From: Myxococcales bacterium
Lineage (GTDB): Bacteria; Myxococcota_A; Polyangia; Haliangiales; Haliangiaceae
Assembly: GCA_016706545.1 (NCBI GenBank)
Contig: JADJJK010000010.1
Location: 62,001 to 126,000 of the forward strand
Length of the DNA stretch: 64,000 nt
Reading direction: 5' to 3'
Numbering within the stretch: the first letter of the stretch is position 1; each line of letters starts with the position of its first letter. Position numbers and translations under genes: made by a program. Of the stretch, positions 57,019 through 64,000 are shown one piece after another. The notes under the pieces were generated by a model. It was not told where the DNA came from. It was given only the letters and a program-made list of their open reading frames with translations, and did no database searches.

Positions 57019-60000
57019 CGGCGCACCACCATCGTCGGTGGGCCGGCGCGGCGGCGGGACGAAGCCGCCGCTGTCGTTGGAGTCGGTGCGGTAGCCGCCG
57101 CTGTCGTTGCCGCTGCCGTTGCCGCCTGCCGCTGCGGCTGTTGTCGGCGGTCGGTGGTGCGCGGCGTGGTCGGCTGCGTCGCCGGTTGCGCGGTGGCGCC
57201 GGTGGCGCTGGCCTCGTGCGCGTCGAGCTGCTCGCGCAGCGAGCGCACCTGGTCGCCCTGCAGGAGCACGCCGTTCTCGAACGAGCGCGCGTGCTGCACG
57301 TTGCTCTGCTGGTTGGGCCACAGGTACGCGGTGCCGACATAGGCCTGGGCGCCGTCGGCGATGATGACGTTGTAGTGCGGGCGCGGATCCCAGGTGTCGG
57401 GCTGGCCGAAGGTGAGCCGGCCCGGGTACTGCGCCTGCGCGGCCTGCAGCATCTCCAGCGCCTTGGGATCGAAGTCGCGGGCGAGGATCTTGACCTCCAC
57501 GCCGCTGGCCACCTGATCGATGATCTTCTGCGTGACCTCCAGATCGCGCAGCTCGGAGGTGTTGATGTACAGGTCCTTCTGCGCGCCGCGGATGAGCGCG
57601 TCGTTGGCGCGCGCGATGTACGGGAGCTGGGCCACCGGATCGCTGACCAGCACGCCCTGCGCCGCCAGCTCGGCGGCGAGCTGTTGCCGGCGCTCCACGG
57701 AGGCGTTGCCGGTCACCGCCTCGTCGAAGTACTGGCGGAACGCGGCGGCGGCCTGCGGCGGCAGCTCGGTGGTGATGTCCACCTTGTTCTTGACGCTCGG
57801 ATCGATCACGCCGGCGGTGGTGAACATGACGTCGCTGTCCACCATCACGCCCTTGGCGTGGATGACCAGGCGGTCGTCGCCCTGCGGCGCGTCGGGCTTG
57901 AGGCCACCGGCATAGAGCACCAGCTCGATGTCGTGGTCCGCCATGGTCTGGCGCATCTGCGCCTCGTCGGCGCGGGTCTGGTCCGTGGCCGGGCGCGACT
58001 CGGTGTTGGCCACGACCATGCGGATGGTCGCCTCCGGGTTCTGCCGCCGGAACTCCACCATGGCGTCGAGCACGCGCTTGGCTTCGCCGCTGTTGTTGAA
58101 GACGATGTTGAACACCGTCAGGTTGCGCCCCGCGCCGGTGGGGTTACTGGCGTCCGGCGCGGCGCGGTCGACGATGAAGTTGTCCTGCACCGCCAGCGAG
58201 TCCGTGCCGTTTAGGACGCGCGAGTTGGGCTGATCCTGCAGCGTGCCCAGCAGCGGATCGCGGATCGGCATGCCGGTGTCGGCGGTGGTCTCGGCGGTGC
58301 GCTTGACGCGGTCCTCGGCCACGTCGAACGCGCTGCGCTGGTGCGGCGTGTCGAAGTTGGCCGACTGCACATCGACGTAGCGCGGCGCGATGTCGGAGGG
58401 CTGGATGGGGATGTCCTGCACCACCCCGTCCTGGTTGCGGCCGTGCGCGATGAGCTGGCCGTCCTGGTTGGTGACGGTGTACACGCCGTCGAGCTCATGG
58501 CCGCGCAGGCGGACCTCGACGCTCTGTCCAGGTTGCAGCGGCGCGGTGGTGGCTGGCACCTCGCCGGCTGGCTGCAGGCGGACCACGCCGTGCGCCCAGT
58601 CGCCGAGCTGCATCGGGTGGCCGCCGGGGAAGCGCAGGTTGATGTCCTTGGCCTGCGGGCCGGACACCGTGATGCTCTGGCTTGGATCCGCCACCGAGGT
58701 CAGCTTCACCGTGACGCCGCCGCCGCCCACCGGATCGATGGCGGAGATGGTGTAGGGCTGGCCGCCGAAGTCGACGGTGCGGCCGTACAGGTTCTCCACC
58801 GGCACGTTGCGGGTGATGACGCCTTCGGGCCGCAGCATGAGCTGACCATCCGGGGTCATGCCCATGACGTCATAGCTGGTGTCGCCGACCTGCACCGGGC
58901 TCGGCTCGCGAGCGCGCTCGTTGCGCGGCACCACGTGCTCCGGGGTCATCGTCGGGTTGGCGGAGCTGCTCGAGTTCTGCGTGGTCTGCGGCGTGACAGC
59001 GGGCGTGACCGCCGGCGTGACGGCGGGCGTGACTGGCCGCTGCGCCGGGGCCTGCGAGGCCAGCCAGCCAGCGTCGACGTACGCGGTGTTGACCACCGGC
59101 CGGCCGGTGGGCCCGGGGTTGCCGAGGAAGCCCTCGATCAAGATGCCGCTGGGCGAGAGCTGCGAGAACTTGGTGCCGGCTGGATGCGAGGTGCCGTTGG
59201 CGGCGTACCAGGCGTCGAGCGCGGCGTCGACCTCGCGCAGGTAGGGCCCCGCGTCGTCCACCGTGGTCTTGGGCTGCGAGGAGCGCGTCCAGTCGGCGGC
59301 GTTGAAGCCGGCCTCGCCCGGGTACTTGCCGCTGCCCGGCAGCGGCTTCTCGCCGGTGCCGTTCCACCTGAACTGATCGAACTGGCGCACCGTGGTGCCG
59401 CCGACGTTGGTGGAGGCGACCTCGGCGAAGCCGTACGGCGTGCCGGGGCCGCCGAAATCGACGACGCGCCCGGTGACGTGGCCACCAGAGATGCCGCCGC
59501 CGGAGAACCCGTTGCTCGGCGGCCCGGGGAACAGCAGGTGCTGCACCGCCTCGGGGGTCAGGTTGGTGTTGGGGCGGAGGTTGGCGTCGATCACGCGCTG
59601 CGACTCGGAGAGCTGCACGCGGTCGATCAGGGTCTGCGGCGCGCCGGCCTCGGTCAGCAGGCGCAGCTTGGCGTCCACGTTGCCAGGCTGGGTGATGCCG
59701 GCCGCGTCGACGGCGGCGTCGAGCACCTGCTGGCGGTGCGCCACCGTCTCGGGCTTGGCGCCGGAGCTCTGCAACCGGGTCAGGTCATTGGCCAGCGCGG
59801 CGATCTCGTGCGCGGCGGCGCGGTCATGCGCGGTCGGCGTGCCAGAGGTGCTGCCGTCCGCGAGCACGCCCGCGTTCATCTGCGGGCCGAGGCCGCTCGC
59901 CGGTATGCCGCTGGGGTTGTCGCCGACGATGTGGCCGATCTCCGCCAGCTCGTGGCCGACCACGAACTGGACGTCTTCCGGGCGCACCGTGGCGTCCAGC

Positions 60001-63000
60001 TCGACGGTGGCGCGCCACTGGCCCGAGGCGTCCTGGGTCACCGTGAAGCGGGCCGGGCCCGCGTCGTCCCCGTGCGCCACCGACGGCGACAGATCGCCAG
60101 GTGGCAGGAACTTGATGTCCACCGCCACCCTGACCGGCGGCTGGCCGTTCTGGGTGGGCAGGTTGAGGTTCAGCGTGGCCTCCGGAACCTTGCGGCCAGC
60201 GGAGTTGGTGACCTCGTTGACCTTGACGTCGGACACCGAGCCGTTGGGCCCGTAGGCGCGGCCGGAAGAGACCAGCGGCTTCAGTCCTTTGCCGGCCTTC
60301 TCGGTGTTGAGATAGACGGGGACGGTGTGGCCGTCCTTGTCGACGCGCGTGTTGGTCGGGTAGACGTCGCTGCCCTTGACCGCGCCGACGTCGGGGGTGA
60401 CCGGCGCGGTGTCCACCGGACGTGGCGTGGTGGGATCGAGCGGCGTCGTCGAATCAACCGGGCGGGTCAGGTCTGGGCCCGTGGAGTCGGCGGGGCGCGT
60501 GGGATCGGCCGGCCGAGTGGTCGGCTGCGTGGTGTCGAGGCTGGGATTGGTGTCCGCGGGGCGGGTGTCGACGGCTGGGGTGGTATCGACGTCGACGGGC
60601 CCCGTGGAGTCGACGGGGCGGGTGGTGGGCGAGGTGTCGACGGGGCGGGCGGTCGGCGAGGTGGGCGCGGTGTCGACGGGGCGTGTGGTGGGCGCGGTGT
60701 CGACGGGGCGTGTGGTGGGCGCGGTGTCGACGGGGCGGGTAGTCGGGGCGGTGTCGACGGGGCGGGTGGTCGGGGCGGTGTCGACGGGGCGGGTGGTCGG
60801 GGCGGTGTCGACGGGGCGTGTGGTGGGCGCGGTGTCGACGGGGCGTGTGGCCGGCGAGGTGGGCGCGGTGTCGACGGGGCGGGCGGTCGGCGAGGTGGGC
60901 GCGGTGTCGACGGGGCGGGTGGCCGGCGCGGTGTCGACCGGAGCGGTGCTCGAGGGGGCGCCGGTGTCTCGCGGGATCGTCGGCGTGACGCCGTCCATCG
61001 GGATGGTGGGCAGGCCGGTCCCGCCGTTGGTGCCTGGCTTGAAGCGGTCGACGACGGCGTCGGTGCCCTTGCCGGCCGCGGTCATGCCGCCGGACATGAG
61101 GATGTTGCCGGTGCTGAACTCCTCGGAGAGCTTGGTCTGCGCCGCGGCCAAGGCCTGGTCGTGATCGAGCCCCTGGGCGCGCGCCTGGAAGTATGCGGCG
61201 GGCGCGGAGAACGCCGCGCTGCCCACCCGGTCTGCCGCCGTCTCGATCAGGGTCTCGGTGGTGGCGCGCAAGAGCGGCGACATCGCCGCCTGGCTGACGC
61301 GCGCGGTGGCCGCGGAGCCCGGCACCGCCAAGATCGACGAGCCCCAGGTCGCTGGATCGGTCACGCCCTGGCGGAACGCATCGCCCGCCGCCGCGGTCGC
61401 CTTGTCCCAGTCGCCGGTCTGGCTGTACGTGGTGAGGCCCATGTTGACCGCCTGCGTGCTGCCCGCAGAGATCACGTTGACGGGCACGTTGACCAGCGAG
61501 CTGACCACCGCCTGGCGCACCGCGTGGGTGGCGACCTGGCGCGCGGTGGCGTCCACCGCGACCTTGCCGACCACGCGGCCAGCGATGGCGTTGCCGCCCA
61601 GGCCGCCCACCGCGGCCAGGCCGGAGGACACCGCGCCCTCGACGAAGGCGATGGCGCCGGCGTCCATGGACATCTGGCCGATCTCTTCGTGAGACTTGCC
61701 GGTGCCGCTGACCATGCCGCTCGCGTCGGCGCGCAGCGAGGTCTGGTCGAAGTTCGACAGCGACCACTGCATGTTCTTGAGGACCTCGTCGCGCTTCTCC
61801 GGCGGCACGCTCGAGAGATCGGGCTGTCCGTCCGGCCCGAGCTTGAGCGGGCCGTGGCCCGGCACGTAGATGCCCTCGCCGCGATCGGCCAGCTCGATGG
61901 TGCCCTGTCGCGCCAGCGCGTCACCCGCGAGGGTGGCGCCGCCGGCGAGGGTGCCGCCGATGAGGCTCGCCAGCAGCACCGCGGCCACCGGGCCGCCGAG
62001 GCCACCTGTGCCCACCGTCACCGCCACCGCGACGATGGTGGCCAGGCCGATGATGATCGCGTTGCGCCACGGGCCGTTCCAGAAGTCGACGAAGCCCTTG
62101 ATGAACGTGGAGCTGACCAGGTCCGCGACCGACGCGGCCCAGGTCGACACCAGCTCACCGATGGCCTTGACCGCCTCGATGGTCTTGTCGATGGCCTTGT
62201 CGATGAAGTCCTTGACCTGGTGGAGCTGGCGCTTCTTCTCGTCGAAGTAGCGGTTGGTGGCCGCCACCGCGCGGCTGTGCAGCTCGTCCACCTTGGCCTT
62301 GGCTGCGTCGTAGGCGCGGTTGACCGCGTCCACGCCTTTTTGATACGCGGCCTCCACCGCCTGGTGGAGCTGGTTCTCCACCTGGGTCACGGCGTTGTTG
62401 AGCGTCTGCTCGGCTTGGTCGACCGCGGCGATGGCGCGGTCCGCCGCGCGCTGGATGTTCTGCTCGAGCTGCTGCCCGGCGGTCTGGATCTTCTGCTGGA
62501 GCTGGTTGCAGGCGTTGTTGAAGGCGTCGCGATACTTCTGCGTGGCCTGCTGGAGCTGGCGACCGAGGTCCTGGTTGATGAGCGAGACCGCCTGCACCAG
62601 CGCGTCCAGCAGCGCGTTGACCGCGCGCTGGAACGCCTGCACCAGCGCGGTCAGCGCCTGGGTCAGCGCCTGCACCAGGGTTTGCAGCGCGCGCGCCAGC
62701 GCCTGGATGGCCTGGCGGACGAGGTTGGCGACCGCGGAGATGATGCTGCGGATCGCGGCGGCGGCGGCCTGGATGGCGCCCTGGATGAGCTGCTTGACGG
62801 CGTTGAGCGCGTCCATCGCGGCCTTGCGCGCGGCGTCGAGGAGCGCCATCGCCGCGTCGCGCGCGGCGTTGAGGATCGAGATCACCGCGGCGCGCGCCGC
62901 CTCGAGGATCTGCTCCGCCATCGCCATCAGCTCGCCGATGCGCGCCTTGACCCAGTTGAGCGCCGCGCCGATGAGGCCACCGGAGTTCTGCGACTGCGCC

Positions 63001-64000
63001 TCCGAGCGCTTGGCGGCGGCCTCGCTCTCGGCCGACGACTTCTTGGCCTCCGCCTCGCGGGTGCCTTGATCCATCCGCTGCTTGTACTTCTGCTCGCCGT
63101 CGCGCGTGATCTGCGCCACCTGCTGCTGGCCGCGGGCGTTCAGATCGGTGGTGGTGCGGTTTAGCTCTTGCTCGCGCTGCTGGACCTGCTGGTTGCCCTG
63201 CTCGGTGAGGCGCTGCTGCTCGGCGGTGCCGCGCTGCTGCTCGGCGGCCACCTGGGTCTGATGCTGGGCCTGAGCCTGCGCGGTCTGCTGCGCGTGCTGG
63301 CTCTGCGCCACCTGCTGATCGGCGGCGCTCTTGGCCTTGGCTTGCTCCTGCCGCGCTTGCGCGGAGACCTGCGCGGTCTGCTGCTGCGCGGTCATGGCCT
63401 GCTGCGCGGAGGCGTCCTGCTGCTGGAAGCCCTGCTGCGCGGCCTGGTGCTGCGACTGATAGCCGGTCTGCGCCGCGGTGTTGTCTGCGCTCTGCGCGGC
63501 CTGCGCGCTCTGCACCGACGCAGCGCGGGTGGCCTGCGCGGTCTGCATGCCGGTCTGCGCGGTGCCCTGCGCGGTGGCGACCTGCTGGTTCATCTCGCCA
63601 GTCGCGGTGGCGGCGGTCTGCTGGCCCTCGTTCCAGACCTGGCCGGCCTCGGCGCTGACCTGCGCCGCGGTCACCGGCGGCGGCTGCGCTTCGATCTGCG
63701 CCTGCTGCGCGGTCGCCTGCTGCGAGGCCGCGGTCAGGTTGTCCTGCGACTGTTGCAGCGCCTGGTCGGCGTGGCCCTGGTACTCGCTGGCCAGCGTGCC
63801 GCCCGCGGCGGAGATCTGCGCGGGGCCCTGCTGCTGCGCGGCGCGGCCCACTTCGGACTCGATGTCGGCGATGGCGGCGGCGCGTGAGCGCGGGGCCGGC
63901 GTGCCTGGCTGGCTCGGCGGCGCCGGCGCGGCCTGCGGATCTTCCTCGGTGGCGCTGCGCGTGGGCACCTGGAGCTGGGGCGGCTGCACGTTGCGGAGCT
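56955..64000 (-). CDS. Giant modular toxin-like protein, N-terminal and PLD part (5' incomplete)
   Basis: The frame is open to the window edge, so the start is outside (a GTG at 63989 is possible). Numbering from 63989: residues 1-560 are Gln/Ala-rich coiled coil; 640-680 a Gly-rich hydrophobic stretch (IIIGLATIVAVAVTVGTGGL); 1010-1205 Pro/Thr/Asp repeats (RPVDTAPTT); 1340-1350 GHELAEIGH, a possible metal site; 1500-1640 an unassigned domain (GGHVTGRVVDFG, FNAADWTRSSQPKTT); and about 1985-2270 a phospholipase D-like domain. Its first HKD motif is HAKGVMVD (His2044, Lys2046, Asp2051). The second is HYNVIIAD (His2205), where Lys is replaced by Asn. After about 57130 the frame loses sense and stops at 56955. 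The parts resemble secreted polymorphic toxins; the long helical N-terminus suggests delivery by a large apparatus. Confidence 0.82.
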   Translation of the reverse strand, partial: LRNVQPPQLQVPTRSATEEDPQAAPAPPSQPGTPAPRSRAAAIADIESEVGRAAQQQGPAQISAAGGTLASEYQGHADQALQQSQDNLTAASQQATAQQAQIEAQPPPVTAAQVSAEAGQVWNEGQQTAATATGEMNQQVATAQGTAQTGMQTAQATRAASVQSAQAAQSADNTAAQTGYQSQHQAAQQGFQQQDASAQQAMTAQQQTAQVSAQARQEQAKAKSAADQQVAQSQHAQQTAQAQAQHQTQVAAEQQRGTAEQQRLTEQGNQQVQQREQELNRTTTDLNARGQQQVAQITRDGEQKYKQRMDQGTREAEAKKSSAESEAAAKRSEAQSQNSGGLIGAALNWVKARIGELMAMAEQILEAARAAVISILNAARDAAMALLDAARKAAMDALNAVKQLIQGAIQAAAAAIRSIISAVANLVRQAIQALARALQTLVQALTQALTALVQAFQRAVNALLDALVQAVSLINQDLGRQLQQATQKYRDAFNNACNQLQQKIQTAGQQLEQNIQRAADRAIAAVDQAEQTLNNAVTQVENQLHQAVEAAYQKGVDAVNRAYDAAKAKVDELHSRAVAATNRYFDEKKRQLHQVKDFIDKAIDKTIEAVKAIGELVSTWAASVADLVSSTFIKGFVDFWNGPWRNAIIIGLATIVAVAVTVGTGGLGGPVAAVLLASLIGGTLAGGATLAGDALARQGTIELADRGEGIYVPGHGPLKLGPDGQPDLSSVPPEKRDEVLKNMQWSLSNFDQTSLRADASGMVSGTGKSHEEIGQMSMDAGAIAFVEGAVSSGLAAVGGLGGNAIAGRVVGKVAVDATARQVATHAVRQAVVSSLVNVPVNVISAGSTQAVNMGLTTYSQTGDWDKATAAAGDAFRQGVTDPATWGSSILAVPGSAATARVSQAAMSPLLRATTETLIETAADRVGSAAFSAPAAYFQARAQGLDHDQALAAAQTKLSEEFSTGNILMSGGMTAAGKGTDAVVDRFKPGTNGGTGLPTIPMDGVTPTIPRDTGAPSSTAPVDTAPATRPVDTAPTSPTARPVDTAPTSPATRPVDTAPTTRPVDTAPTTRPVDTAPTTRPVDTAPTTRPVDTAPTTRPVDTAPTTRPVDTAPTSPTARPVDTSPTTRPVDSTGPVDVDTTPAVDTRPADTNPSLDTTQPTTRPADPTRPADSTGPDLTRPVDSTTPLDPTTPRPVDTAPVTPDVGAVKGSDVYPTNTRVDKDGHTVPVYLNTEKAGKGLKPLVSSGRAYGPNGSVSDVKVNEVTNSAGRKVPEATLNLNLPTQNGQPPVRVAVDIKFLPPGDLSPSVAHGDDAGPARFTVTQDASGQWRATVELDATVRPEDVQFVVGHELAEIGHIVGDNPSGIPASGLGPQMNAGVLADGSTSGTPTAHDRAAAHEIAALANDLTRLQSSGAKPETVAHRQQVLDAAVDAAGITQPGNVDAKLRLLTEAGAPQTLIDRVQLSESQRVIDANLRPNTNLTPEAVQHLLFPGPPSNGFSGGGISGGHVTGRVVDFGGPGTPYGFAEVASTNVGGTTVRQFDQFRWNGTGEKPLPGSGKYPGEAGFNAADWTRSSQPKTTVDDAGPYLREVDAALDAWYAANGTSHPAGTKFSQLSPSGILIEGFLGNPGPTGRPVVNTAYVDAGWLASQAPAQRPVTPAVTPAVTPAVTPQTTQNSSSSANPTMTPEHVVPRNERAREPSPVQVGDTSYDVMGMTPDGQLMLRPEGVITRNVPVENLYGRTVDFGGQPYTISAIDPVGGGGVTVKLTSVADPSQSITVSGPQAKDINLRFPGGHPMQLGDWAHGVVRLQPAGEVPATTAPLQPGQSVEVRLRGHELDGVYTVTNQDGQLIAHGRNQDGVVQDIPIQPSDIAPRYVDVQSANFDTPHQRSAFDVAEDRVKRTAETTADTGMPIRDPLLGTLQDQPNSRVLNGTDSLAVQDNFIVDRAAPDASNPTGAGRNLTVFNIVFNNSGEAKRVLDAMVEFRRQNPEATIRMVVANTESRPATDQTRADEAQMRQTMADHDIELVLYAGGLKPDAPQGDDRLVIHAKGVMVDSDVMFTTAGVIDPSVKNKVDITTELPPQAAAAFRQYFDEAVTGNASVERRQQLAAELAAQGVLVSDPVAQLPYIARANDALIRGAQKDLYINTSELRDLEVTQKIIDQVASGVEVKILARDFDPKALEMLQAAQAQYPGRLTFGQPDTWDPRPHYNVIIADGAQAYVGTAYLWPNQQSNVQHARSFENGVLLQGDQVRSLREQLDAHEASATGATAQPATQPTTPRTTDRRQQPQRQAATAAATTAAATAPTPTTAAASSRRRAGPPTMVVRRWRIPPPRAARRAAAIRSSTP
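60632..60945. repeat. 27-bp tandem repeats encoding RPVDTAPTT
   Basis: About eleven units of 27 bp of the type gtgtcgacggggcg(t/g)gtggt(g/c)gg, with a few 36-bp variants, encode the nonapeptide RPVDTAPTT. Neighbouring units are nearly identical at DNA level, so the array is likely variable in length. Confidence 0.88.

Noticed and set aside
58341..63164. 1607-residue open frame antisense to the toxin-like gene
   Set aside because: It is a mirror frame produced by GC-rich codon bias and is Arg/Gly/His/Asp-rich without domains.

Overview
The window is a GC-rich (about 70% by eye) segment of a bacterial chromosome that most resembles a myxobacterium (Myxococcota, probably class Polyangia). The signs are a large lipopeptide NRPS locus, an eukaryote-like Ser/Thr kinase with a TPR tail, several ECF sigma factors, a secreted ADYC-type protein, and strong third-position GC bias on both strands. 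No rRNA, CRISPR array or complete insertion sequence was seen. There is one tRNA, tRNA-Leu(GAG).

Layout. (1) 1-15456, plus strand: the 3' end of an ABC exporter (ATPase fused to permease), then a lipopeptide NRPS assembly line. The first protein is FAAL-ACP-C-A-PCP. The second locus reads C-A(Asn)-PCP-C-[decayed A]-PCP-C-A-PCP but is spread over three reading frames by two +1 shifts. No thioesterase is present. (2) 15517-20262, minus strand: a membrane-anchored alpha/beta hydrolase, a SpoIID/LytB-type protein and a CPBP protease. (3) 20263-27640, an accessory segment: an 11-bp tandem repeat, tRNA-Leu, a 21-copy 18-bp minisatellite, a DUF222/HNH endonuclease with dispersed TTCCGCGGAA palindromes, a homopolymer-ridden stretch, and a STAND-type NTPase (nucleoside-phosphorylase domain, P-loop, TPRs) that looks like a phage-defence protein. 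(4) 27810-35943: a pyruvate-kinase-like enzyme, two ECF sigma factors, an ADYC-type secreted protein, a Ser/Thr kinase whose activation loop holds an expanded repeat and a frame break, and a small outer-membrane protein. Two near-identical ECF-type promoters lie here. (5) 36171-53725, mostly housekeeping: lipA, an AraC/GyrI regulator, a TauE/SafE transporter, a DUF4344 lipoprotein, uvrC with an acidic insertion, rseP, three glycosyltransferases, ssb, an orphan DNA methyltransferase, a left-handed beta-helix acetyltransferase, a LysR regulator and hypotheticals. (6) 53956-64000, minus strand: a giant modular toxin-like locus running off the window. It reads coiled coil, hydrophobic stretch, Pro/Thr repeats, an unassigned domain, a phospholipase D-like domain, a frame break, a class-3 lipase-like domain and an ADP-ribosyl-cyclase-like domain. 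A small ankyrin-repeat protein follows on the same strand and is a good immunity candidate.

Together the window holds a lipopeptide production/export locus, a probable defence gene near a tRNA, an ECF/kinase signalling block, and a predicted multi-effector toxin with candidate immunity gene. A recurring oddity is that frame breaks and length changes fall in or beside short tandem repeats (kinase, methyltransferase, NRPS, toxin). This could be real slippage decay or assembly error, and cannot be settled from one sequence.
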